NCBI RefSeq assembly: GCF_035999195.1 | Contig: NZ_DASYGY010000009.1 | Location: 1,984,001-2,048,000 of the forward strand | DNA: 64,000 nt | Reading direction: 5' to 3' | DNA from: Pseudoxanthomonas sp. | Lineage (GTDB): Bacteria; Pseudomonadota; Gammaproteobacteria; Xanthomonadales; Xanthomonadaceae | In this document: one piece after another, positions 53,823-62,645 of the stretch | How positions within the stretch are numbered: position 1 is the stretch's first letter | How the letters are laid out: every line of letters begins with the position of its first letter | The notes under the pieces: generated by a model | The model's input: only the letters and a program-made list of their open reading frames with translations | Databases searched by the model: none | What the model was told of the DNA's origin: nothing | Made by a program: the position numbers and the translations under genes

Positions 53823-54656
53823 ATGACCTATTGCGTCGGCATCGAAGTCAACGAAGGCCTGGTCTTCGCCGCGGATACCCGCACCAGCGCCTCGTTCGAC
53901 GACGTGCGCGTGTACCGCAAGATGCACGTGTTCGAATGGCCGGGCGAGCGCGTGTTCGTCATCATGTCGGCCGGCAACCTGGCCACCACCCAGCTCACGC
54001 TGTCCAAGCTGCAGCGCGACGTGGACGATCCGAACGCGCCGCGCAGCCTGCGCACGTTCTCGCACCTGTACGAAGTGGCCGAGTACGTCGGCGAGATGCT
54101 CGTCGCCAGCCAGGCGCGCGTGGTCGACGATGCGCAGCAGAGCGGCGTCAACGTGCAGTCCACGCTGATCCTGGGCGGGCAGATCGCCGGCGAGCGTCCC
54201 GGCCTGTACATGATCTACCCGCTGGGCAACTGCATCGCCACCTCGCCGGAAACGCCCTACCTGCAGATCGGCGAATCCAAGTACGGCAAGCCGATCCTCG
54301 ACCGCATCATCCGCCCGGAAACCTCGCTGGAGGACGCGGCGCGCTGCGCGCTGGTGTCGCTGGATTCCACCATCCGCTCCAACCTGTCCGTCGGCATGCC
54401 GGTGGACATGGCACTGCTGCGCAACGGCGACCTCAGGATCAGCCAGAAGATGCGGATGGAAGCGGATACGCCGCTGTACGCCGAGATCCACGACACCTGG
54501 TCGCGCAAGCTCGAAGCCGCCGTGCACAGCCTCCCGCGCTTCCCGTGGGAGCCGGCGCAGGAACCCGACGCGCAGCCCGCAGGCCTGCCGGCCATGCCGC
54601 CGCGACGCGCACCGTCGCGGCAGGACCCGGGCGACGCCCAGGGCCAGCAGCAGTAG
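53823..54656 (+). CDS. Anbu proteasome-like peptidase
   Basis: The 277-residue protein belongs to the Ntn-hydrolase superfamily. Translation starts at ATG 53823 so that removal of Met exposes the catalytic Thr (TYCVGIEV). Asp17 (FAADTRT) and Lys32 (YRKMHVF) complete the site. The C-terminus is a Pro/Ala/Gln-rich tail of about 40 residues. Anbu usually lies with an alpha-E protein and a circularly permuted ATP-grasp ligase; both are here, but on the opposite strand and converging. Family substrate unknown. Confidence 0.9.
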   Translation: MTYCVGIEVNEGLVFAADTRTSASFDDVRVYRKMHVFEWPGERVFVIMSAGNLATTQLTLSKLQRDVDDPNAPRSLRTFSHLYEVAEYVGEMLVASQARVVDDAQQSGVNVQSTLILGGQIAGERPGLYMIYPLGNCIATSPETPYLQIGESKYGKPILDRIIRPETSLEDAARCALVSLDSTIRSNLSVGMPVDMALLRNGDLRISQKMRMEADTPLYAEIHDTWSRKLEAAVHSLPRFPWEPAQEPDAQPAGLPAMPPRRAPSRQDPGDAQGQQQ

Positions 54657-54679
54657 TCGACGATGGCCCGGCGCCTCGC

Positions 54680-54856
54680 ATGAAGGCCTGGGCGGTGGCG
54701 CTGCTGGTGTTCTGTCTCGCCGCCGGCGTCGCCGGCGTCTGCGTGGCCGTGTGGGTACCCCCGGCCTGGCGGATCGTGGCGGGTGCGGCGGGCATCGTGG
54801 TCGCCAGCAAACTGGCTGCCGTCTCCGCGGCCGCCTGGCGCGAACGGCAGCACTGA
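54680..54856 (+). CDS. Small two-helix membrane protein
   Basis: The 58-residue product has two hydrophobic helices (about 4-26 and 31-50) and a charged end WRERQH. It begins 24 bases after the Anbu stop. The ribosome site is poor, so it may be coupled to Anbu or not translated. It is not recognised. Confidence 0.4.
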   Translation: MKAWAVALLVFCLAAGVAGVCVAVWVPPAWRIVAGAAGIVVASKLAAVSAAAWRERQH

Positions 54857-54874
54857 CACCACCGTCCAGGCGGG

Positions 54875-55816
54875 TCAGCCGTGGAAGTAGCCTTCCGCGA
54901 TCGCGTCGTGCAGCGCACAGAGGTGCATCTGGATCTGATCCATGAACTGCGCGGGATTGCGCGCCGCCAGCACGGCGGGATCGGCATTGCGGGTCAGGCC
55001 GATCACCCGATTGAGATGTCGGTCGACGCCCGGCCGCGGCGGCATGGTGGGCAGCACGCTCTGCGCGCGGGTCAGGCAGAAATGCACGCTGCGCGGGAAC
55101 TCGTTGTTCTGCAGCAGGAAGCGCAGCGCGAGCTCTGCGGTGACGCGCTGGCGCACGTGGCGGCGGTACATCTGGTAGCCGGCGACGGAGCGCAGCACGC
55201 TCATCCACTGCATGTTCTGGAAGGTCTCGCGGTCGTCCTCGTTGCGCGGCGTGACCAGCCCGGACGCGCCCGCATCCATGATGCGCGTGGTCATGTCCGC
55301 CTGTTCCAGCGCCGTGCCCAGTCGCAGGAACTGGTAGCCGATGTCGCGGCTCACGTTGGCGCTGAGCAGTCCGGATACCTTCAGGCAGCCGTCGATGATG
55401 CGGGCGAGGAACTCGATGCGGTAACGGCGGCTGAGGCTGCGCTCGCCCTGCGCGCCGATGTACAGGTGCAGGTCGTTGATCGCCTCCCACACGTCCTGCG
55501 GCAGCGTGTCGCGGATGCCGCGCAGGATCTCGCGCGCCGAATCCACCGAGGTCCGCAGCGACGAGGGATTGCGCTCGTCCAGCAGCAGGAAGCGGACCAC
55601 GTCCACGTCGCCCGCCGCGTCGCCGGCGTCCGGATGGCACTGCTCGAAGCATTCGCCGGCGCCGACCGTGTCGATCATCGGCCGCCACGCGAAGCGTACC
55701 GAGCGCGGCATGTCCAGCTGCAGTTGGCTGCCCACGCCGACCAGGCGCGCGGTGTTCTCCGCACGGCGCACGTAGCGGCTGAACCAGTACAGGTTGTCGG
55801 CGACACGCGACAGCAT
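54875..55816 (-). CDS. Alpha-E domain protein (DUF403)
   Basis: The 313-residue all-helical protein starts with MLSRVADNLYWFSRYVRRAE, the family signature. In bacteria it is nearly always encoded with a circularly permuted ATP-grasp enzyme, as here, where its ATG overlaps the ATP-grasp stop by one base. A peptide or polyamine ligase complex has been proposed; no substrate is known. Confidence 0.9.
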   Translation of the reverse strand: MLSRVADNLYWFSRYVRRAENTARLVGVGSQLQLDMPRSVRFAWRPMIDTVGAGECFEQCHPDAGDAAGDVDVVRFLLLDERNPSSLRTSVDSAREILRGIRDTLPQDVWEAINDLHLYIGAQGERSLSRRYRIEFLARIIDGCLKVSGLLSANVSRDIGYQFLRLGTALEQADMTTRIMDAGASGLVTPRNEDDRETFQNMQWMSVLRSVAGYQMYRRHVRQRVTAELALRFLLQNNEFPRSVHFCLTRAQSVLPTMPPRPGVDRHLNRVIGLTRNADPAVLAARNPAQFMDQIQMHLCALHDAIAEGYFHG

Positions 55817-57273
55817 CAGCCGTCCTCCCCTTCCTGGTCGGACAGGTCCACGACCCAAGTGTCCTTGGCGCCGCCGCCCTGCGACGAGTTCACCACCAGC
55901 GATCCCTTCACCATCGCCACGCGGGTCAGGCCGCCGGTGGTGACGTAGGTGTCCTGGCGCGACAGCACGAACGGCCGCAGGTCGATGTGCCGCGGCGACG
56001 GCCCCTGCTTGGTGACGATGGGCGCGGTGGACAGCGCCAGCGTGGGCTGTGCCATGTAGTTGCGCGGATTGGCTTCGATCAGCGCCTTGAATTTCTCGCG
56101 TTGCCGTTTGGTCGAACGTGGCCCGATCAGCATGCCGTAGCCGCCGGATTCGTTGGCCGGCTTCACCACCAGCTTCTCGATGTTGTCCAGCACGTACTTG
56201 CGTTCCTTCGCGTTGTGGCAGAGGTAGGTGGGCACGTTGGGCAGGATCGGATCCTCGTCCAGGTAGTACTTGATCATCTTCGGCACGTAGGCGAACACCA
56301 CCTTGTCGTCGGCCACGCCCGCGCCCGGCGCATTGGCCAGCGCCACCTTGCCCGCGCGCCAGCTGCGGATCAGGCCCGGCGCGCCCAGCACCGACTCCGG
56401 CAGGAACACCTCGGGATCGATGAAGAGATCGTCGACGCGGCGGTAGATCACGTCCACCCGCTTGGGGCCGTAGACCGTGCGCATGTAGGTGCAGTCGTCG
56501 TCGGCGACGAACAGGTCGCTGCCTTCGACCAGTTCGATGCCCATCGCCTGCGCCAGGTAGGCATGTTCGAAGTACGCACTGTTGAACACGCCCGGCGTCA
56601 GCAGCGCGATCACCGGCGTGTCGCCCGGTCGCGGCGACAGCGCGGCGAGCGTGTCGTAGAGCTGGCTGGGGTATTCGTCCACCGGCAGGATCGAGCTGGT
56701 CTCGAACAGCTCCGGGAACACCCGCTTGGCCACCATGCGGTTTTCCAGCATGTAGCTGACGCCGCTCGGAATGCGCAGGTTGTCCTCCAGCGCGTACAGC
56801 GTGCCGTCGCCATCGCGCACCAGGTCCGAGCCGCAGATGTGCGCCCACACGCCCAGTGGCGGGGTGATGCCCACGCACTGCGCACGGAAGTTCACCGAGT
56901 CCTTCAGCAGCATCGCCGGGAACACCTTGTCCTTGACGATCTGCTGCCTGCCGTAGATGTCGCCGATGAACAGGTTGAGCGCGCGCATCCGCTGCTTCAG
57001 GCCGGCTTCGGTGCGCTGCCATTCGCTGAGCGGGATGATGCGCGGGATCAGGTCGAACGGCAGCGTGCGATCGACGTTGCGGCCGTCGGAATACACGGTG
57101 AAGGTGATGCCCTGCACGCGCGCCACCACGTCGGCGGCGAGCTGGCGTTCGGCCAGTTCGCGGCCGGACAGCCCGGCCAGGTATTCCACCAGCCGGCGTG
57201 CGGCCGGGCGCGGCCGTCCATCGGACTGGATCAGTTCGTCAAAGGTCGTGGTGCGGTACTTCGCCCAGTCCAT
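55816..57273 (-). CDS. Circularly permuted ATP-grasp protein
   Basis: The 485-residue protein has the permuted ATP-grasp pattern (RTLPFDLIPRIIPLSEW, AHICGSDLVRDGDGTLYALE, IPSGVSYMLENR, LVVKPANESGGYGMLIGP, the last being the ATP-binding Lys/Gly loop). ATG at 57273 is preferred over the frame start at 57330. The family probably makes peptide-like bonds. It is first of the pair with the alpha-E gene. Confidence 0.9.
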   Translation of the reverse strand: MDWAKYRTTTFDELIQSDGRPRPAARRLVEYLAGLSGRELAERQLAADVVARVQGITFTVYSDGRNVDRTLPFDLIPRIIPLSEWQRTEAGLKQRMRALNLFIGDIYGRQQIVKDKVFPAMLLKDSVNFRAQCVGITPPLGVWAHICGSDLVRDGDGTLYALEDNLRIPSGVSYMLENRMVAKRVFPELFETSSILPVDEYPSQLYDTLAALSPRPGDTPVIALLTPGVFNSAYFEHAYLAQAMGIELVEGSDLFVADDDCTYMRTVYGPKRVDVIYRRVDDLFIDPEVFLPESVLGAPGLIRSWRAGKVALANAPGAGVADDKVVFAYVPKMIKYYLDEDPILPNVPTYLCHNAKERKYVLDNIEKLVVKPANESGGYGMLIGPRSTKRQREKFKALIEANPRNYMAQPTLALSTAPIVTKQGPSPRHIDLRPFVLSRQDTYVTTGGLTRVAMVKGSLVVNSSQGGGAKDTWVVDLSDQEGEDG

Positions 57274-57455
57274 TCGCCATCCCGCTGTCCCCGCCGGCAC
57301 ATCCGGCGCGGGAGTAATGCGTTGCAACATGCATGGTGGATGCGCACGCCGTCAAGCATCGGGACGACGCCGCATTCGCCTCACATTTTCGTCGGCGTCG
57401 TGCGCCATTCCGGTGCAAAGCATGGACAATGCGGATCCGCTTCCTGGAGTCCGCC

Positions 57456-58196
57456 ATGTCCACGCCGCGTCGTGTCGTCCTGATCACCGGTGCCGCGCGC
57501 CGCATCGGTGCGTCGATCGCGCGTCGCCTGCACGCCGACGGCCACGACCTCGCGCTGCACTTCCGTGGTTCGTCCGCCGACATGGAGGCGCTTGTCGATG
57601 AGCTGGAAGCCGCGCGCCGCGGCAGCACCCTGAGGCTGCAGGCCGACCTCGCCGTGTTCGACCGGCTGCCGGAACTGGTGGCGCAGACCGTCGGCCATTT
57701 CGGCCGCCTGGATGCGCTGGTCAACAATGCGTCCGCGTTCTATCCCACGCCCGCCGGCGCCACCACGCCGGCGCAGTGGGAGGAGCTGTTCGCGGTCAAT
57801 GCGCGCGCGCCGTTCTTCCTGGCGCAGGCGGCGGCACCGCACCTGCGCGCCGCCCGCGGCGCCATCGTCAACATCGCCGACGTCTATGCCGAGCGGCCGC
57901 GCGCGGACCTGGCGGTCTACGCCGCCTCCAAGGACGCCTTGCTGGCCGTCTCGCGCGGGCTGGCCGTGTCGCTGGCACCGGAGGTGCGGGTGAACGCGGT
58001 GTCGCCGGGCGCGATCCTGTGGCCGGATGGCGGGATCGATCCCGACGTGCAGGCGCGCCTGCTGGCACAGACACCGCTGGGCCGCATCGGCGACCCGGCC
58101 GACATCGCCGGCACGGTCGCCTGGCTGCTCGGCGACACCGCCGGCTACGTCACCGGCCAGGTAATCCACGTCGACGGCGGCCGGCACATCACGTAG
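57456..58196 (+). CDS. folM: Short-chain dehydrogenase, pteridine reductase type (FolM-like)
   Basis: The 246-residue enzyme has a Rossmann fold with TGAARRIG (the TGxxxRxG form of pteridine reductases, not TGxxxGxG), NNASAFYP, the catalytic Tyr-x3-Lys in YAASKDA and the end IHVDGGRHIT. It probably reduces dihydromonapterin or dihydrofolate. ATG at 57456 follows CTGGAG. The convergent neighbours folK and folB support a folate/pterin role. Confidence 0.87.
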   Translation: MSTPRRVVLITGAARRIGASIARRLHADGHDLALHFRGSSADMEALVDELEAARRGSTLRLQADLAVFDRLPELVAQTVGHFGRLDALVNNASAFYPTPAGATTPAQWEELFAVNARAPFFLAQAAAPHLRAARGAIVNIADVYAERPRADLAVYAASKDALLAVSRGLAVSLAPEVRVNAVSPGAILWPDGGIDPDVQARLLAQTPLGRIGDPADIAGTVAWLLGDTAGYVTGQVIHVDGGRHIT

Positions 58197-58223
58197 CGCA
58201 CGGATGCCGAAGCGTGCGCCATG

Positions 58224-58307
58224 CGCACGACCGCAGCGTAGCCCGGTCGTGCGGTGGGTGGTGCGGCGCGATGATTCGGGTCCCGAAGCTCGTGCGCGTA
58301 GCGCACG
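58224..58307. repeat. Cluster of palindromes between folM and folK
   Basis: Three hairpins fill the 111-base gap: CGCACGACCG / CGGTCGTGCG (58224-58253), TTCGGG-T-CCCGAA (58275-58287) and CGTGCGC-GTA-GCGCACG (58291-58307). They resemble intergenic repeats of xanthomonads and may serve as a two-way terminator, though no T-run is present. Confidence 0.6.
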
Positions 58308-58793
58308 CTACGGGAACGGCACCGCCTGGGGTGGCGTGGCGTGGTCGGGGTGTTCGCGCCACAGGGATGCCAGCGTGCGCCCGCTGCGCGGTTCGACCGC
58401 CTCCGGCGCGATGTCCACCAGCGGCAGCAGCACGAACGCGTGCTTCAGCTCATCGCGGGGCAGTCGCAGGTTTCCCGGGCCCTGCAGCACCAGGTCGTCG
58501 TACAGCACGATGTCGATGTCGAGCGTGCGGTCGGAAAACCTCGGCCCGCTGCGGTCGCGCCCGTGCGCGTCTTCCAGTGCATGCAGCCAGTCGTTCAGCG
58601 CGAACGGATCCAGGTCGCTGTCGATCACCGCGGCGGCATTGAGGAAATCGGTACCGTCGAAGCCCACCGAGCGCGTACGGTAGACCGGCGACAGCAGCAC
58701 GTTGCCGAAGCGTTCGCGCAGCGCCATGACCGCGGCGCGCAGATGCCGTTCGGGCTCGACGTTGCTGCCCAGGCTGAGATAGGCCGTTCCCAT
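58308..58793 (-). CDS. folK: 6-hydroxymethyl-7,8-dihydropterin pyrophosphokinase
   Basis: The 161-residue enzyme transfers pyrophosphate from ATP to hydroxymethyldihydropterin in folate synthesis. It has AYLSLGSNV, VYRTRSVGFDGTDFLNAAAV, RDRSGPRFSDRTLDIDIVLY and LPRDELKHAFVLLPL. It begins four bases after folB. Confidence 0.95.
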   Translation of the reverse strand: MGTAYLSLGSNVEPERHLRAAVMALRERFGNVLLSPVYRTRSVGFDGTDFLNAAAVIDSDLDPFALNDWLHALEDAHGRDRSGPRFSDRTLDIDIVLYDDLVLQGPGNLRLPRDELKHAFVLLPLVDIAPEAVEPRSGRTLASLWREHPDHATPPQAVPFP

Positions 58794-58797
58794 GGCG

Positions 58798-59157
58798 TCA
58801 GGCCGGGCGCACGCCGCGTTCGATCAGCACGCCGACATTGCGCGCGCCGGTGACGGCGCCGGGCTTGCTGAGCTTCAGCCGCACCCAGGCCACGCCGAAC
58901 TCCTCGCGGATGATCGCCGCGCACTGCTCCGCCAGCGTCTCGACCAGGCCGAAGTTCGACGCTTCGACGAAGGCGATCAGCCGCTTCGACACGGCCTTGT
59001 AGTCCAGCGTCTGCGCGATGTCGTCGCTGGCCGCCGGCACGCGGTTGTCGAACGCCATCTCCACATCCAGCGCCACGGTCTGGCGGATGCCCCGCTCCCA
59101 GTCGTAGATGCCGATGACGGTCTCGATGCGCAGGTCTTCGATGAAAACGATGTCCAT
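58798..59157 (-). CDS. folB: Dihydroneopterin aldolase
   Basis: The 119-residue enzyme converts dihydroneopterin to hydroxymethyldihydropterin, the FolK substrate. It has IEDLRIETVIGIYDWER (catalytic Glu of the family), LDYKAVSKRL, LVETLAEQ and the Lys in RLKLSKPGA. The ribosome site of the ATG at 59157 is poor. It forms a pair with folK. Confidence 0.94.
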   Translation of the reverse strand: MDIVFIEDLRIETVIGIYDWERGIRQTVALDVEMAFDNRVPAASDDIAQTLDYKAVSKRLIAFVEASNFGLVETLAEQCAAIIREEFGVAWVRLKLSKPGAVTGARNVGVLIERGVRPA

Positions 59158-59207
59158 GGGGGGCTCTGGATGCGGGTGCGGGAATGGTACGCGCAATCGG
59201 CGCGGAC

Positions 59208-60473
59208 TCAGCCTGCGGCGGCGGCCGCGACGGTCGCCGCCCGTCCCTGCAACCGGCGCATGTCGGCACCCCCCGGCTGCTGGAACACCTGCAACCCGAA
59301 CTCCGGCAGGATCGCCAGCAGGTGGTCGAAGATGTCGGACTGGATGGCTTCGTACGGCCCCCATTCCACGGTGCGGGTGAAGCAGTAGATCTCCAGCGGC
59401 AGTCCGGTCGGCCCCGGCGGCAGCTGGCGCACCAGCAGCGTCATGCCGTCGTGGATGTCGCCGTGCGCGCGCAGATAGGCTTCGACGTAGGCGCGGAAGG
59501 TGCCGAGGTTGGTGGTGCGGCGCTGGTTGACGGGCTCGCGGCCGTGGTCGGCCAGGCGCGCATTCCAGGCGTCCAGTTCGCCGTCCTTGCGTTGCAGGTA
59601 ATCGCCCAGCAGGCGGAACCGGCGCAGTCGCGCCTGCTCCTCGCCACCCAGGAAGCGCACGCTGTTCTGGTCCAGGTACAGCGCGCGCTTGATGCGCCGG
59701 CCGCCGGATTCGCTCATGCCGCGCCAGTTCTTGAACGAGTCGCTGATGAGCTTCTTGGTGGGGATGGTGGTGATGGTCTTGTCCCAGTTCTGCACCTTCA
59801 CCGTGTGCAGGGCGATATCGATGACGTCGCCGTCCGCGTTCTGGCTGGGCATCTCGATCCAGTCGCCGACCCGCACCATGTCGTTGGAACTGATGGTCAC
59901 GCTGGCCACCAGTGACAGCAACGTGTCCTGGAACACCAGGATCAGCACGGCCATCATCGCGCCCAGGCCGGACAGCAGGATCACCGGCGAGCGGTCGATC
60001 AGCGCGGCGACCATCAGCACCGCCGCGACAACGAACACGATGATCTTCAGCAGCTGCAGGTAGCCCTTGATCGGTTTGTCGGCCGCATCCGGACGGCGCT
60101 GGTAGACCTCGTTGGCCAGATCGAGCGCCGCGGCAATGGCCAGCGCGACCGTCAGGATGATGAAGGCGAAGCAGACGTTGCGGACCACGGTCACCAGCAG
60201 CGCCGGCAGCTCCGGCACCAGGGCGACACCGGCAGCCAGCACCACCGCAGGCACCACGTTGGCCAGGCGGGGGATCACCCGCAGGCGGACCTGCTGGTCG
60301 CCCTGACCGAGCGGCAGGGTCGCCAGCAACCGTCGCAGGCCACGAAGCAGCACGCGCTTGGTGATCCAGTTCGCCAGCCACGCCAGCAGGACGAGCGCTG
60401 AGGCGACCACGACGGTATAGGCCCACGGATACGGTGCGAGGCTCGCGCGCAGGGCGTCCAGGTGTTCGGTCAT
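59208..60473 (-). CDS. Mechanosensitive channel, MscS superfamily (YbdG-like)
   Basis: The 421-residue inner-membrane protein has five N-terminal membrane helices, a pore helix region (ILLSGLGAMMAVLILVFQD), the MscS beta domain (VRVGDWIEMPSQNADGDVID, KTITTIPTKKLI) and an extended C-terminal domain with the insert (SGGRRIKRALYLDQNSV) typical of the YbdG type. It would open under membrane tension. Confidence 0.9.
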   Translation of the reverse strand: MTEHLDALRASLAPYPWAYTVVVASALVLLAWLANWITKRVLLRGLRRLLATLPLGQGDQQVRLRVIPRLANVVPAVVLAAGVALVPELPALLVTVVRNVCFAFIILTVALAIAAALDLANEVYQRRPDAADKPIKGYLQLLKIIVFVVAAVLMVAALIDRSPVILLSGLGAMMAVLILVFQDTLLSLVASVTISSNDMVRVGDWIEMPSQNADGDVIDIALHTVKVQNWDKTITTIPTKKLISDSFKNWRGMSESGGRRIKRALYLDQNSVRFLGGEEQARLRRFRLLGDYLQRKDGELDAWNARLADHGREPVNQRRTTNLGTFRAYVEAYLRAHGDIHDGMTLLVRQLPPGPTGLPLEIYCFTRTVEWGPYEAIQSDIFDHLLAILPEFGLQVFQQPGGADMRRLQGRAATVAAAAAG

Positions 60474-60602
60474 TCCGTTACCCCTTGAGGTGGTTCATGC
60501 ACGCCCTGGCCTCTGCATTGCGCAGGAGGACGCGTCGGTTGGCGGAGCGGACACCCTACCCGCACCGCCTTGAACCTGAACGGAATTCGCCGGCCGCGGC
60601 CG

Positions 60603-61640
60603 TCAGTCGACCGTTGCGACGGCGGGCAGGGTGGCCATGTCCCAGCGTGGCGTGACCTTCACTTCGGCCGGCTCGTGCTGGCCTGCCTGCAGCCGCAAGG
60701 CACCGGCGAAGGCGATCATCGCGCCGTTGTCGGTGCAGAGCGACGGGCGGGGGAAACAGGCACGGCCGCCGCGCCTGGCCGCCATGTCCTGCAGCCTGGC
60801 GCGCAGCCGCTTGTTGGCGCCCACGCCACCGGCGATGACGATGACATCGCTGCCGGCAGCGTCCAGCGCGCGCTCGCACTTGATGGCCAGCGTGTCGACC
60901 ACCGCATCCTCGAAGCCGCGCGCGATATCGGCCTTGGTCTGGTCGGACTGGTCGCTGTCGCGCCAGGCCAGCAGCACTTGCGTCTTCAGGCCGGAGAAAC
61001 TGAAGTCCAGCCCCGGCCGGTCGGTCATCGGACGCGCGAACCTGAAGCGGCCCGGCGTGCCCTTTTCCGCCAGGGCAGCCAGTTGCGGACCGCCCGGGTA
61101 CGGCAGGCCCATCATCTTGGCGGTCTTGTCGAAGGCCTCGCCGGCGGCATCGTCCAGCGTCTCGCCGAGCAGGCGGTAGCGGCCGATGGCCTCAACGGCC
61201 ACCAGTTGGGTGTGGCCACCGGACACCAGCAGGGCCACGAAGGGCGCGTCGGGCGGATCGTCTTCCATCAATGGCGCCAGCAGATGGCCTTCCATGTGAT
61301 GGACCGCCACGGCGGGCACGTCCAGCGCCCACGCCAGGGACCGGGCCACGCCGGCGCCGACCAGCAGGGCGCCGACCAGTCCCGGGCCGGCCGTATAGGC
61401 CACGCCGTCCAGGTCGTCGGTCGTCAGCTCCGCCTCGGCCAGGGTCTGGCGGATCAGGGGGAGCAGCTTGCGGACGTGGTCGCGGCTGGCCAGTTCCGGC
61501 ACCACGCCGCCGTATTCGGCATGCAGGGCGATCTGGCTGTAGACCGCGTGGGCACGCAGCCCGGCGGCGCCGGACCGGCCGGTGTCGTAGACGGCCACGC
61601 CGGTTTCGTCGCAGCTGGTTTCGATGCCGAGGACTTTCAT
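60603..61640 (-). CDS. tsaD: tRNA N6-threonylcarbamoyladenosine synthase subunit
   Basis: The 345-residue protein forms t6A37 on ANN-decoding tRNAs with TsaB/C/E. It has [16 protein letters not shown], the metal motif [30 protein letters not shown] and [12 protein letters not shown]. It is divergent from rpsU, an arrangement conserved in many gammaproteobacteria. Confidence 0.96.
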
Positions 61641-61696
61641 GACGGGAATCCGGGGTTGCTGGGGAGGGGGACACGCCGGCGGACTGACCGGGCGGG

Positions 61697-61724
61697 TTGC
61701 AGCGCGTGAGACTGCCGCTATAAT
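61697..61724 (+). promoter_or_regulatory. Sigma-70 promoter of rpsU
   Basis: TTGCAG (61697-61702) and a perfect TATAAT (61719-61724) are 16 bases apart, about 50 bases before the start of rpsU. A hairpin (CCCGGT-CTG-ACCGGG, 61735-61749) follows in the leader. Confidence 0.82.
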
Positions 61725-61773
61725 ACGCGGCTCACCCGGTCTGACCGGGCCGTTTACTTCACCGAGATTACGT

Positions 61774-61989
61774 ATGCCCAGCGTCAAAGTCCGCGAAAAC
61801 GAGCCGTTTGAGTTTGCGCTGCGTCGCTTCAAGCGCACCTGCGAGAAGGCCGGCGTCCTGGCCGAAACCCGCAAGCGCGAGTTCTACGAGAAGCCGACCC
61901 AGGAGCGCAAGCGCAAGGCCGCCGCCGCGGTGAAGCGCCAGCTGCGCCGCAGCTCGCGCGACGTCACCAAGCGCCAGCGCCTGTACTGA
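61774..61989 (+). CDS. rpsU: 30S ribosomal protein S21
   Basis: The 71-residue basic protein of the small subunit has the family sequence ([36 protein letters not shown]). It aids base pairing at the Shine-Dalgarno site. It has its own strong promoter and terminator, and faces away from tsaD. Confidence 0.97.
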
Positions 61990-62007
61990 GCCGCGTCGCT
62001 TCGCGAG

Positions 62008-62039
62008 AAGCCGGCACGCGCGAGCGTCGCCGGCTTTTT
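62008..62039 (+). terminator. Rho-independent terminator of rpsU
   Basis: Stem AAGCCGGC (62008-62015) and GCCGGCTT (62029-62036) with a 13-base loop ends in a T-run, TTTTTG. Confidence 0.87.
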
Positions 62040-62048
62040 GTTTTGGCG

Positions 62049-62122
62049 CAGGATTCGGGAGAGGGGATGGGGATTCGCGACAGCGCCCGCCTTCCTGCGA
62101 CCGGATCCCGAATCCCGAATCA
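62049..62122. repeat. Inverted GATTCGGG/CCCGAATC repeat
   Basis: The gap between rpsU and yqeY contains GATTCGGGAGAGG... and GGGGATTCG on one arm, and GGATCCCGAATCCCGAATC on the other, forming an imperfect hairpin. CCCGAATC tandem units are frequent in xanthomonad intergenic regions. Confidence 0.5.
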
Positions 62123-62140
62123 CCTGTCCCGAGAACCGCC

Positions 62141-62587
62141 ATGTCCCTGAAACAGCAGCTCACCGATGACATGAAGGCCGCCATGAAGGCCGGCGAGAAG
62201 GACCGCCTGGCCGTCATCCGCCTGATCAATGCGGCCATCAAGCAGAAGGAAGTCGACGAGCGGATCGAGCTGGACGACGCCGCCGTGCTCGCCGTACTGG
62301 AGAAGATGGTCAAGCAGCGCAAGGACTCGGTGACCCAGTTCGAGGCCGCCAACCGCGAGGACCTGGCCGCCATCGAGCGCGCCGAGCTGGCCGTGATCGA
62401 CACCTACCTGCCGGCCAAGCTGGGCGAAGCCGAGATCCTGGCCGCCATCGACGCGGCGGTGGCCGAAACCGGCGCCACCGGTCCGGCCGACATGGGCAAG
62501 CTGATGGGCGTGCTGAAGCCGCGCCTCGCCGGCCAGGCCGACATGGGCCAGGTCTCTGCGCTGATCAAGAAGAAACTCGCAGGCTGA
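62141..62587 (+). CDS. GatB/YqeY-domain protein
   Basis: The 148-residue protein has the YqeY pattern: helical N-terminal half (MSLKQQLTDDMKAAMKAGEK, LAVIRLINAAIKQKEVDERI) and a C-terminal domain like that of GatB (ATGPADMGKLMGVLKPRLAG). GatB's version contacts tRNA; the function of the free form is unclear. It usually lies after rpsU, as here. Confidence 0.92.
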   Translation: MSLKQQLTDDMKAAMKAGEKDRLAVIRLINAAIKQKEVDERIELDDAAVLAVLEKMVKQRKDSVTQFEAANREDLAAIERAELAVIDTYLPAKLGEAEILAAIDAAVAETGATGPADMGKLMGVLKPRLAGQADMGQVSALIKKKLAG

Positions 62588-62645
62588 GCCTGCCGCACGG
62601 CGCCGGACCTCCGGCGCCGCGCTCCATCCGTGGCATCCTCGCGCC

